From positions 1-64,000 of the forward strand of contig NZ_BPQX01000055.1 of assembly GCF_022179525.1 (NCBI RefSeq): DNA of 64,000 nt. The letters are read 5' to 3'. This DNA comes from Methylobacterium persicinum (GTDB taxonomy: Bacteria > Pseudomonadota > Alphaproteobacteria > Rhizobiales > Beijerinckiaceae). Under the pieces are notes generated by a model, which was not told the origin of the DNA, did no database searches, and saw only the letters and a list, made by a program, of their open reading frames with translations. The position numbers and the translations under genes are program-made. Positions 1 through 8,068 of this stretch are shown piece by piece (the stretch's first letter is position 1; each line of letters opens with the position of its first letter).

Positions 1-138
1 GGCGTCAGCCGCGGCCTTGCTCGACGCGTAGTTCACCACCACAGCGGCGCCATCCCGGGCCAACGCCTTGGCGATCCCTGCACCGATGCCCTTGGATGCC
101 CCGGTTACGACGGCGACCTTACCCTCAAGCTTCGACAT
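1..138 (-). CDS. SDR family oxidoreductase, N-terminal fragment cut by window edge
   Basis: Only the first 46 codons are inside the window. The translation shows the glycine-rich nucleotide-binding motif TGASKGIG near residue 13, with a beta strand before it and the following NYASS segment that often sets NADP preference. This is the classic start of a short-chain dehydrogenase/reductase (FabG-like). It diverges from the ArsR-type regulator at 244, with a possible operator between them. The substrate cannot be told from this fragment. Confidence 0.85.
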   Translation of the reverse strand, partial: MSKLEGKVAVVTGASKGIGAGIAKALARDGAAVVVNYASSKAAADA

Positions 139-187
139 ATGTGCTATCTCCGACTGGGGCGGCTCCAGAATGGTAGCCACTGTCCCA

Positions 188-208
188 TAGTTCGGAACTT
201 CGGAACTA
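188..208. promoter_or_regulatory. Imperfect inverted repeat, candidate operator for the ArsR-type regulator
   Basis: TAGTTC and GAACTA arms are separated by 9 bases, and the spacer is itself nearly symmetric. The site sits between the divergent SDR gene (start 138) and the HTH regulator (start 244), which is where an autoregulatory ArsR-type operator is expected. Function is inferred from position and symmetry only. Confidence 0.4.
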
Positions 209-243
209 ATGGAGCGTCGTTCAAGGCCCCATATGGACGAAAT

Positions 244-609
244 ATGAGACCCCTGTTTCACCCTGCCATCGAGGACGTGCGGCCGGAGGCCATCCTACAC
301 GCGCTCGCCGATCCGAGCCGCGCAGCCATCTTCGCCAAGATCATGCGGGCGGGCTGTGTTGAGGCCTGCTCGGCCGTCTCGGCGGTTGGGGATCGGGTCA
401 TTCCGAAATCCTCGTTGTCCAACCACTTCAAGGTTCTACGCGAGGCCGGTTTGATCCGCAGCGAACGCCATGGCGTCGAGGTGCGCAACCATTCCCGCTG
501 GACCGAAGTGGAGGCACGCTTTCCCGGTCTGTTGGCGGGGATTATCAATGCCTACGCTTCGGACATCGCTTCCGATGTGCGTGCTGCGAAGACAGCCGCA
601 TCTCAATAA
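244..609 (+). CDS. ArsR-type winged-helix transcriptional regulator
   Basis: 121 residues. The segment [14 protein letters not shown] is the typical first helix of ArsR-family repressors, and [16 protein letters not shown] is the recognition helix followed by the wing. No clear metal-binding CxC motif is seen, although Cys residues occur around positions 37-41, so the effector is unknown. The ATG at 244 is preferred over an upstream in-frame ATG at 139 because the homology begins just after it and the upstream stretch holds a candidate operator. It is divergent from the SDR gene, which is its likely target. Confidence 0.82.
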   Translation: MRPLFHPAIEDVRPEAILHALADPSRAAIFAKIMRAGCVEACSAVSAVGDRVIPKSSLSNHFKVLREAGLIRSERHGVEVRNHSRWTEVEARFPGLLAGIINAYASDIASDVRAAKTAASQ

Positions 610-772
610 AGGCGCGAACTAGGTCTGCTTCCGAGAATGCTTCAATCCATCGGTGGCGACTGCGTCGGGTCGGGATCAGAAGGGCTGTTCAGAGTGGATC
701 CCTGCCCGTCGGCTTCGGCGCAAACTTGGCACCGAAGCGGACGTCGTAGGTTCGCGTTCAAAAGCGAAAACT

Positions 773-1654
773 TCACGTCCTCGCGTTTGCGGACGATATC
801 CGGTCAAGTTCAGTAAAGACGTCGTCGGTCAGCGTCAGGCTGGCAACGTCGAGGTTCTCGTGCAGGTGTTTGAGCGACGACGTCCCGGGGATCAGCAGGA
901 CATTGGGCGCCCGCTGGAGCAGCCATGCCAAGGCGACCTGCATCGGTGTGGCACCCAGCCTTGCAGCGACCGCTGACAGCGTATTGGACTGGAGCGGGCT
1001 GAAGCCTCCGAGCGGGAAGAACGGGACGTAGGGGATGCGCTCGGCGGCGAGTTCGTCGATCAGTGCGTCATCACCCCGGTGGGCGAGATTGTACTGGTTC
1101 TGCACACAGACGATTTCGGTGATGCGTCGCCCCTCGGCGACCTGCTGCCGGGTGGCGTTGCTCAGCCCGATATGCCGGATTAAACCCTGCTGCTGGAGGT
1201 TCGCCAGCGCCGTAAGGGGGGCCTCGATCGACCCCTCGGCCGGGCCATGGGCATCGAACATCAGGCGCAGGTTGACGACGTCGAGCTTGTCCAGTCCCAG
1301 GTTGCGCAGGTTGTCGTGGACCGCCTGCACGAGTTCCTCGGTGGAGAAGGCGGGGTTCCACGATGCGTCCGAACCGCGTCGGGCGCCAACCTTCGTGACG
1401 ATCACCAGATCGTCCGGATAGGGGTGCAGCGCCTCCCGGATCAGTTGGTTGGTCACATGCGGGCCGTAGAAGTCGCTGGTGTCGATGTGATCGACGCCCT
1501 GCTTCACGGCCTCCCTCAGCACGGCGAGGGCCGTCTTGCGGTCCTTCGGCAGCCCGAACACGCCGGGGCCGGCGAGCTGCATGGCGCCGTAGCCAAGGCG
1601 CTTCACGCTACGGTCGCCCAGGGCGAAGGTTCCTGCCGATGCGATGGTGGTCAT
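773..1654 (-). CDS. Aldo/keto reductase family oxidoreductase (YdbC-like)
   Basis: 293 residues, a normal length for a single-domain TIM-barrel aldo/keto reductase using NAD(P)H. Visible features are the start LGYGAMQLAG, the catalytic Asp/Tyr segment DTSDFYGP, the catalytic Lys in VIVTKVG, SNATRQQVAE, QNQYNL, and the C-terminal cofactor-binding IPGTSSLKHLHENL. The usual catalytic His position reads NLRLMFD, as in YdbC-type members. It starts with ATG at 1654 behind a purine-rich site and diverges from the LysR gene at 1745, which probably controls it. Confidence 0.88.
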   Translation of the reverse strand: MTTIASAGTFALGDRSVKRLGYGAMQLAGPGVFGLPKDRKTALAVLREAVKQGVDHIDTSDFYGPHVTNQLIREALHPYPDDLVIVTKVGARRGSDASWNPAFSTEELVQAVHDNLRNLGLDKLDVVNLRLMFDAHGPAEGSIEAPLTALANLQQQGLIRHIGLSNATRQQVAEGRRITEIVCVQNQYNLAHRGDDALIDELAAERIPYVPFFPLGGFSPLQSNTLSAVAARLGATPMQVALAWLLQRAPNVLLIPGTSSLKHLHENLDVASLTLTDDVFTELDRISSANART

Positions 1655-1744
1655 GACGGTCTCCTCTTCGCTCACAGACGTAGACTCGCGCCACTGATCG
1701 GATAAGCAGGCAGTATTGGAACGGGCTGTTCGGAATTTCGAACG

Positions 1745-2641
1745 ATGGCGGAACTTGGGGACCTGGCGGCCTTCGTCACGGTGGCGCGGGCCGGGGGCTT
1801 CCGCGATGGCGCCCGCGCCGACGGCGGGAGCGCATCCGGTCTCAGCGAGGCCGTAAGCCGCTTGGAGAGCCGCCTCGGTGTGCGTCTCTTGAACCGCACC
1901 ACGCGCAGCGTCGCCCCTACCGAGGCGGGGGCCCGGCTGCTGGAACGGCTGGGTCCGGCGCTGGGCGAAGTCGAGGCGGCCCTCGACGTGATGAACGGGT
2001 TCCGCGACCGGCCGGCCGGAACGCTGCGGCTCAACGTGCCGGTCAGCGCTGCGCGGCTGGTGTTGCCAGCCATCGTGCCGGCCTTCCTCGCCGCCTATCC
2101 CGAGATCCGGTTGGAGGTGCTGGCCGAGGACAGCTTCGTCGACGTGCTGGCTGCAGGCTGCGACGCCGGCATCCGCTACGACGAGCGGCTGGAGCAGGAC
2201 ATGATCGCGGTGCCAATCGGCCCGCGTCACCAACGCTTCGCGACGGTGGCCTCACCGGCCTATCTCCACCGCCATGGCCGCCCGCGACATCCGAACGACC
2301 TCCTTCACCACGCCTGCATCGGGGGGCGTTTTGCCAGCGGTGCGACGTTGCCGTGGGAGTTCGAACGAGATGGCGAGTTCGTCCGCATCAATCCTGCCGG
2401 CCCGCTGATCGTGCGCGTGGGCGGTGCGACGGATCTCGCTGTCGATGCGGCAATCGCAGGCGTTGGCATTCTCACGCTGTTCGAGGATTGGCTGAAGCCC
2501 CATCTTGATACGGGTACCGTGGAACCTGTTCTTGAATCGTGGTGGCAGCGTTTTTCGGGGCCGTACCTTTACTATCCTGGGCGCCGATACCTACCCGCTC
2601 CGCTCCGTGCTTTCGTGGACTTCATTGGTCCCAAGCGATGA
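1745..2641 (+). CDS. LysR family transcriptional regulator
   Basis: 298 residues. The N-terminal winged helix-turn-helix (residues 1-60, with SEAVSRLESRLGVRLLNRTTRS) is followed by a LysR substrate-binding domain (about 90-290). It diverges from the aldo/keto reductase gene across a 90-base intergenic region, the usual LysR arrangement with its target. A near-palindrome (TTCG/CGAA arms) lies directly before the start codon at 1729-1742 and could be an operator. The effector is unknown. Confidence 0.9.
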   Translation: MAELGDLAAFVTVARAGGFRDGARADGGSASGLSEAVSRLESRLGVRLLNRTTRSVAPTEAGARLLERLGPALGEVEAALDVMNGFRDRPAGTLRLNVPVSAARLVLPAIVPAFLAAYPEIRLEVLAEDSFVDVLAAGCDAGIRYDERLEQDMIAVPIGPRHQRFATVASPAYLHRHGRPRHPNDLLHHACIGGRFASGATLPWEFERDGEFVRINPAGPLIVRVGGATDLAVDAAIAGVGILTLFEDWLKPHLDTGTVEPVLESWWQRFSGPYLYYPGRRYLPAPLRAFVDFIGPKR

Positions 2642-3156
2642 CGCGCACGTCGAGCCTTGATGCGCTTTCTTGACCAGACGTCGCTCGACACCCCCTGATT
2701 GCGGGCATCATCATACGTCCGCTCTTGGGAGTTGCATGACCGTGCGTGGACGACCGGGTTGGGTCGATAGGAGGCCGTCCGCTCTCGGGCTTACCAGCGA
2801 CATTTGCATCTGACGCTCTACCAACAACACCTTGTACATGGCCGAGACTTCAAGCGAGCGGCCTTTCGTTCGATAATCAGCCCACTGCAATCTCTTGTGG
2901 AGCCGTGGAATGCGCGCTTGGCACTGATCGCAGGATCGTATCAACTGCCTGTGCGCATGAAGCGGAAGCGTGTGTGAAATCAAAGACTTGAAGCGGGTAC
3001 TAGGCTGAGTTCGTTCTGGGTGAGAATCCTGGCGCCCCAGCCAACTTTCCGCATAGTCATTGATCCGCCTGCAGGATCTCCCCGCTGACCCATCTCCGAA
3101 CCAGCTCGTCATTGAGCCGTTTCGGACCACGAAGCCAGCACTTGACCCCGCAAATT
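2642..3156. other. Intergenic region of 515 bases, no recognisable gene
   Basis: Lower in GC than its surroundings, with stop-interrupted frames on both strands and no recognised domain. It lies between the LysR gene and the 3' end of the PcaD-PcaC fusion gene. It may be decayed DNA, but no transposase motif could be assigned. Confidence 0.5.
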
Positions 3157-4353
3157 TCACCGGGGGCCCGGCTCGCTTGAGCCTTCCTCACCCAGGGTGT
3201 CGCGCACCCAGCGGAAGGCGCCGTTCGCGGCCGGGACGCCAGCATAGATCGCCGTGTGCAGGAGCAGCGCCTGCAACTCGTCGCGATCGATGCCGTTCGC
3301 CAGCGCCGGGCGGATGTGGAGCTTGAACTCCTCCTCATGCCCCAGCGCCACCATCAGGGCGAGCGTCACGAGGGAGCGCGTCTTCCAGGGCAGGCGTGGG
3401 TCGCCCCAGATCTCGCCCCAGGCCGTCCGGGTGATGAAGTCCTGCCACGCGCTGGCGAAGGGGCCAGCGCCTGCGAGCGACCGCTCCACATGCACCGTCC
3501 CCAGCACCGCTTTGCGGTTCTCAAGCCCCGCCGCGAAGCCCACCGCGCCGGTCGCGGCGACCTCGCCACGATGCCGGTCAAGGAAAGAAACGAGATGGGC
3601 GGCGGTGACCGCTGGATGCTCGACGGCGAAGAGATGGGCAGCCCGTGGCAGCAGGACGAGTTCCGCCTGGGGGATGCTCGCGCATAGCTCCTCGGCCACG
3701 GAAGGCGGGGTGACCGGATCCTCGCGCCCGGCGACGACGAGGGTCGGCACCCGGATGCGCCCGAGCACGGGCCTCAGGTCCAGATCGCCGATGGCCTCGC
3801 AGGCGCGGGCATAGCCGGTGCGATCGCAGACGGTGAATTCTTCCCTGGTCCGTGTGAGGCTGGGAGGCGCCGCTTCGCGAAAACCTTTGGTGAACCAGCG
3901 CTCAAGGGTAGCCGCGGCGATGGCCTCCGTTCCCCGGTCTCGCACCGCGGCAGCCCGCTCACGCCAGCTCTCGCGGCTCGGCAGGTGGGCGGCGGTCGCG
4001 AGCAGGCTCAGGCTGAGCACGCGCTCGGGGGCCATCGCCGCCACGGACTGCACGGTCATGCCGCCGAGCGAAAGGCCTGCCAAATGCGCCTTCTCGATGC
4101 CCAAGGCGTCGAGAAGGCCGATCAGGTCGTTTGCCAGATCCTCGATTCGGGTCTCGGCGTCGCGGGTGGGCGACGCGCCGTGCCCGCGGGTGTCGTAGCG
4201 CAGGATCCGATACCGGCCGCGCAGATGCGCGGCAACGCCGTCCCACATCGCAAGCGTCGTGCCGAGTGAGTTCGAGAGGGCGAGGATCGGCGCACCGGTG
4301 GGGCCGGACAGGTCGTAGTTCAGTTCGGTGCCGTTTGCGCGGATCAGGGGCAT
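3157..4353 (-). CDS. pcaL: Fused 3-oxoadipate enol-lactonase / 4-carboxymuconolactone decarboxylase (PcaD-PcaC)
   Basis: 398 residues with two domains. Residues 1-265 form an alpha/beta hydrolase (nucleophile elbow GLSLGG, oxyanion region NSLGTT, late His in RAAHLF) matching 3-oxoadipate enol-lactonase. Residues 275-395 form a carboxymuconolactone decarboxylase domain (RTAWGEIWGDPRL, ALGHEEEFKLHI, HTAIYAGVPAAN). Such fusions (PcaL) catalyse two consecutive cytosolic steps of the beta-ketoadipate pathway. The ATG at 4353 begins the conserved sequence. No other pca gene is adjacent. It lies downstream of a LysR gene on the same strand, 310 bases away. Confidence 0.9.
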   Translation of the reverse strand: MPLIRANGTELNYDLSGPTGAPILALSNSLGTTLAMWDGVAAHLRGRYRILRYDTRGHGASPTRDAETRIEDLANDLIGLLDALGIEKAHLAGLSLGGMTVQSVAAMAPERVLSLSLLATAAHLPSRESWRERAAAVRDRGTEAIAAATLERWFTKGFREAAPPSLTRTREEFTVCDRTGYARACEAIGDLDLRPVLGRIRVPTLVVAGREDPVTPPSVAEELCASIPQAELVLLPRAAHLFAVEHPAVTAAHLVSFLDRHRGEVAATGAVGFAAGLENRKAVLGTVHVERSLAGAGPFASAWQDFITRTAWGEIWGDPRLPWKTRSLVTLALMVALGHEEEFKLHIRPALANGIDRDELQALLLHTAIYAGVPAANGAFRWVRDTLGEEGSSEPGPR

Positions 4354-4663
4354 GGGGTTCGGGCTCCGTTTCGGGACGATGCGTCGTGGATCGCGATCCA
4401 TGCGAGCGTCGGTCCCTGGCGGCAACCGCCGCCACGACCGGGTGGGCGAGGTCAATGGCGGGTGGCGAAGCCGAGAGCGCACGCATCATCATGGCTGAGC
4501 CTATTCGCACGTCCCGGGACCGCCTCTCGACCACCGATTGGCAAACCTTCACTGTGAGTGTTTCACTGCAGGGGCAGTTTTCGGTGGAATATGAGAAGGT
4601 CTGCCGTTGGGAAAAGTCCGGCGGGCTTCGCCGGCGACTGGCAGCGTCGTCTAGGCTGAGCGT
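4354..4663. other. Intergenic region of 310 bases, no gene seen
   Basis: Separates pcaL from the upstream LysR gene on the same strand. It probably holds the pcaL promoter; no convincing promoter or operator was found by eye. Confidence 0.5.
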
Positions 4664-5563
4664 TCAACCGAAGCCGCCCGACAGTTCGACCCTGAGCATC
4701 TCATAGAAGGCGGCCGCGGCCGGCGTCAGGGACGTGTTGCGGCGACGCACAAGGCTGATCGTGCGGGAGATCTCGGGCTCAATCAGAAGAACCGCAACCA
4801 GATCGTCGCGTTGGGAGGCGCCCTGCAGCGCCGCCGGCAGGATCGCGGCGCCGATCCCGGCCGAAACGAGGGCGAAGGCAGTCGGCGTGCTCTCCACGAC
4901 GAATCGGCCGCGCGGCGGCTGGCCGGCCGCACGCAGCTGCGCCTCGACACGGTGCCGATTGCCGCTGGCGCCTCCGAGCGTGATGAGGTCGGCGTCACCC
5001 AACTCGGCCCATCGCACGGCACCTCGCCCGGCAAGGGGGTGCCCACGATGGCAGATGAGGACGAACGGGTCGCAGACCAGCCGGTCCTCGACAAGATCCG
5101 CGTCGGGCTCCTGCTGGATGTGAATGCCGAAATCCGCCTCGCCCTTGCGCACCGCCTCGGTCACGAGGGCGCCGGAGCGTTCGAGGATCTGCACTCGGTT
5201 CTGGGGATAGTCGCACGCGTAGGCGCGCAGGACGTTTGGCATCCGGCGGAACGCGATAGACTGGATCGTCGCCACCGTAACGTCGCCGACCGCCAACCGA
5301 GAGGTGGTGCGCAAGCGCTCGATCCCGTGCGTGAAGTCGGCGATGAGCCGTGCGGCCAGCGGGAGGAATTCCTCACCCATCGGGCTCAGGCGGACCGTCC
5401 GCGTCGTGCGGTCGAGGAGCGTCAGGCCGAGAAATCCCTCCAGTTTCTGAATGCGGCGGGTCAGAGCCGTCTGAGTCAACCCGAGGGCTTCGGCCGCCCG
5501 GCGGTAGCTACCGAGTTCCGCGATCTGCACGAAGGCCTGTACGCCATCGACAGGGAGTTTCAT
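4664..5563 (-). CDS. LysR family transcriptional regulator
   Basis: 299 residues. The N-terminal helix-turn-helix (LGLTQTALTRRIQKLEG, residues 27-43) is followed by a LysR substrate-binding domain. It is transcribed divergently from the catabolic operon beginning at 5744/5902, and a perfect inverted repeat of LysR type lies 13 bases beyond its start codon at 5576-5596. The likely role is control of the CitE-like/CoA-transferase operon in response to a pathway acid, and possibly of its own gene. Confidence 0.9.
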   Translation of the reverse strand: MKLPVDGVQAFVQIAELGSYRRAAEALGLTQTALTRRIQKLEGFLGLTLLDRTTRTVRLSPMGEEFLPLAARLIADFTHGIERLRTTSRLAVGDVTVATIQSIAFRRMPNVLRAYACDYPQNRVQILERSGALVTEAVRKGEADFGIHIQQEPDADLVEDRLVCDPFVLICHRGHPLAGRGAVRWAELGDADLITLGGASGNRHRVEAQLRAAGQPPRGRFVVESTPTAFALVSAGIGAAILPAALQGASQRDDLVAVLLIEPEISRTISLVRRRNTSLTPAAAAFYEMLRVELSGGFG

Positions 5564-5575
5564 GCCAAAAAATCA

Positions 5576-5596
5576 TGAATTGATGCGATCAATTCA
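5576..5596. promoter_or_regulatory. Perfect LysR-type inverted repeat (T-N11-A) between divergent LysR gene and catabolic operon
   Basis: Arms TGAATTGAT and ATCAATTCA (9 bp, perfect) are separated by GCG. The core fits the LysR consensus T-N11-A. The site lies between the LysR start at 5563 and the operon, and it is AT-rich within GC-rich DNA. It is the likely recognition site for that regulator. Confidence 0.65.
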
Positions 5597-5743
5597 TTTT
5601 ACTCGCGATCCTGTCGGGAGGACAAGGCGGATGCCGCCTGGACGGGGCTACCGGCGCGGACGCGGTCCGAACCGGTGCCCTCGTTTGGAGACAGGCACGA
5701 GACGCGCACAGCACCGGGTGAACCGGGCGACGCGGAGGAAACG

Positions 5744-5908
5744 ATGAGTCTGGACGCCGTCGCCGGACCTCTCGCTGCGACCTCGGCCCCTCGCACTGCG
5801 GTATCCCCGGCGCCCCTCTGGACGCGCGCCATGGAGGCATGGGTCGGCATCATCCCGCTACGCGCCTCTCTCGACCTGCTTGCCCAAGCGGACCCGTCAC
5901 CATGCTGA
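5744..5908 (+). CDS. Small ORF (54 aa) translationally coupled to the CitE-like gene
   Basis: It begins at an ATG preceded by a good GGAGG-type site and ends with a TGA that overlaps the start of the next gene (5902) by 7 bases, in a different frame. No domain is recognised; the sequence includes LWTRAMEAWVGIIPL and is not clearly membrane-spanning. It could be a leader peptide that couples ribosome loading to the lyase gene, or the remnant of a larger gene. The spacing is directly visible; coding status is inferred. Confidence 0.4.
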   Translation: MSLDAVAGPLAATSAPRTAVSPAPLWTRAMEAWVGIIPLRASLDLLAQADPSPC

Positions 5909-6762
5909 TGCGCAGCAAGCTGTTTGTCCCGGGATCGCGTCCGGAGCTGTTCCCGAAGGCCGCCGCGAGCGATGCCGACGCTCTGTCCTTTGACCTGGAG
6001 GATTCGGTGCCGGCATCCCATAAGGCCGAGGCACGGGAGAACCTCCGCACTTATCTCGCCGGGGCGGCGTTCACCCATAAGATTATGGTGGTGCGGGTCA
6101 ACGCGGTCGGCACCGACTTCTTCGCGGAGGATCTGGCCGCGGTCGCCCTCGCGCGCACGGACCTGATCAACTTGCCGATGGTCGAGGAACCGGCCGCCAT
6201 CGCTGAGGCAGCCGCCCGCCTGGACCGATTGCCGGAGGCGGGGCATATCCGCCTTCTCGTCAACATCGAGTCGCCGCGGGGCTTGCGCCGGGCGGCGGAG
6301 CTCGCGGGCGCCCATCCCCGCGTCGCCGGCCTGCAGATCGGCTATGCCGACCTGCTGGAGCCGACCGGCATCGACCGTACCGACCAAGCTGCCCTGGCCC
6401 ATCTCCGCCTCGTCGTGAGGTTCGCCGCCGCCGAGGCGGGATTGCCGGCCTACGACGCGGCCTTTCCCGTCGTGAAGGATCCGGACGGCTACCGCGCCGA
6501 GTGCGAGGCCGCCCGCCGGCACGGCTTCGCCGGCAAGAGTTGCATCCACCCGAGTCAGATCGCGATGGCCAACGCGGCTTTCCTCCCGACACCGGCCGAA
6601 GTGGAATGGTCGCGGCGGATCCTGGTCGCCGCCGCCGAGGGCGAGGCACACGGCCACGGTGCTATCCTCGTCGATGGCCGGATGATCGATGCGCCCTTCC
6701 TCAGCCGCGCCCGCGCCGTCGTGGCGCTGGCCGACCTCCACGCCAAAGCGAAGTCCCGATGA
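5902..6762 (+). CDS. HpcH/HpaI aldolase / citrate lyase beta-subunit (CitE-like) family protein
   Basis: 286 residues, a CitE-like TIM barrel. MRSKLFVPGSRPE, SFDLEDSVP (metal-binding acidic residues), VRVNAVGT, LLVNIESPRG, GYADLLEP and SCIHPSQI are all family hallmarks. Members cleave or form acyl-CoA thioesters such as citramalyl-CoA or malyl-CoA using Mg2+. The next gene, a CoA-transferase, overlaps by 4 bases and would supply the CoA ester, suggesting an activate-then-cleave route for a small dicarboxylic acid. The ATG at 5902 is preferred over an upstream in-frame ATG at 5839, whose extension is not conserved. Confidence 0.85.
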   Translation: MLMRSKLFVPGSRPELFPKAAASDADALSFDLEDSVPASHKAEARENLRTYLAGAAFTHKIMVVRVNAVGTDFFAEDLAAVALARTDLINLPMVEEPAAIAEAAARLDRLPEAGHIRLLVNIESPRGLRRAAELAGAHPRVAGLQIGYADLLEPTGIDRTDQAALAHLRLVVRFAAAEAGLPAYDAAFPVVKDPDGYRAECEAARRHGFAGKSCIHPSQIAMANAAFLPTPAEVEWSRRILVAAAEGEAHGHGAILVDGRMIDAPFLSRARAVVALADLHAKAKSR

Positions 6763-8003
6763 CCATGCGCGAGCTGCACCGGCGAGACTACCATCCCGAA
6801 GCCCGGGGAATCCTCGACGACGTGCGGGTCCTCGACCTGTCTCGCCTGTTCGCGGGCAACGTGCTGACCCAGATGCTCGGCGATTTCGGCGCCGAGGTGA
6901 TCAAGGTCGAACCCCCGGAAGGCGACACCCTGCGCGCCTGGAAGACGGTGGGGGTCGAGACTCACTGGAAGATCTACGCCCGCAACAAGAAGAGCCTCTG
7001 TCTGTCTCTTCGCGATCCCCGGGCGATCGCGGTGATCCGAGCACTGGTGCCCTCCTGCCAGATGCTCGTCGAGAGCTTCAGACCGGGCGTACTGGAGACG
7101 ATGGGCCTTTCGCCCGCGACGCTGCACGCACTGAATCCCAGCCTCACGATCATCCGCATCTCCGGCTGGGGCCAGGACGGCCCCTACGCCCAGAGGCCCG
7201 GCTTCGGCACGGTGATCGAAGGCTTCTCCGGCTTTGCCGCAATGAACGGCTTCGCCGACCGGGAGCCGGTGCTGCCGCCGATGTATCTCGCCGACGGGGT
7301 GGCTGGCCTCACCGGGGCCTCGGCGGCGATGATCGCCCTTCGGCAGGTCGAGGTGAATGGCGGGCAAGGCCAAGTGATCGATCTGCCGCTCCTCGACCCG
7401 CTCTTCGCGATCCTCAGCCCGCAGGCCGCGAACTACCGGCTCACCGGAAAGGTCAAGCCGCGCACCGGCTCGCGCTCGACGAACTCGGCGCCGCGCAACG
7501 CCTACCGCTGCAGCGACGGCCTCTATGTCGGACTGTCGGGCTCCATCCAGCGGATGGCCGAGCGGCTGTTTCGGGCGATCGGGCGGCCCAATCTGGTGGA
7601 GGACCCGCGCTTCCGCACCAACGCCGACCGTCTGCGCAACGTCGAGGCCCTCGACGCGATCATCGGAGCGTTCATCGCCGAGCGCACCCAGGCCGAGAAC
7701 GTCGCGTTCTTCGAAGCGGCAGAGGTGACCATCGGCCCGATCAACGACGCCGCGCAGCTCGTGGATGACCCGCACGTCATCGCCCGCGAGCTGATCGCCG
7801 ACTACCCCGACCCCGACATGGGCACGATCCCGATGCACCATGTCGTCCCACGGATGCTGGGAACGCCGGGCTCGATCCGGACGCCCGCCCCGCGGCTCGG
7901 CGAGCACAACCGGGCGCTGATGGCCGAGGTCGGAATCACGGACGACGCCTTCGAGGAACTCGTGCGGGATGGCATCGTCTGTGGCGAACGCGAAGGTTCC
8001 TGA
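6759..8003 (+). CDS. CaiB/BaiF family (class III) CoA-transferase
   Basis: 414 residues. The N-terminus RVLDLSRLFAGNVLTQMLGDFGAEVIK and the stretch AEVIKVEPPEGDTLR are diagnostic of family III CoA-transferases. YARNKKSLCL and ISGWGQDGPYA follow. The stretch IDLPLLDPLF holds the Asp expected for the catalytic aspartyl-CoA intermediate. It would transfer CoA from a donor such as succinyl-CoA to the acid later cleaved by the CitE-like protein. The start ATGA overlaps the stop of the upstream gene. A longer in-frame reading from 6501 is only read-through inside that gene. Confidence 0.87.
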   Translation: MTMRELHRRDYHPEARGILDDVRVLDLSRLFAGNVLTQMLGDFGAEVIKVEPPEGDTLRAWKTVGVETHWKIYARNKKSLCLSLRDPRAIAVIRALVPSCQMLVESFRPGVLETMGLSPATLHALNPSLTIIRISGWGQDGPYAQRPGFGTVIEGFSGFAAMNGFADREPVLPPMYLADGVAGLTGASAAMIALRQVEVNGGQGQVIDLPLLDPLFAILSPQAANYRLTGKVKPRTGSRSTNSAPRNAYRCSDGLYVGLSGSIQRMAERLFRAIGRPNLVEDPRFRTNADRLRNVEALDAIIGAFIAERTQAENVAFFEAAEVTIGPINDAAQLVDDPHVIARELIADYPDPDMGTIPMHHVVPRMLGTPGSIRTPAPRLGEHNRALMAEVGITDDAFEELVRDGIVCGEREGS

Positions 8004-8068
8004 GCCGAAGCCCGGCGCGCTCCGACGCGCACGCGGTGAGGATTAAAAAAAAGACTGGAGGACACGCC

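Noticed and set aside
2711-3160. 149-codon minus-strand frame in the intergenic region after the LysR gene
   Set aside because: No domain, no ribosome site, odd composition; could be decayed mobile DNA but no transposase motif could be matched.
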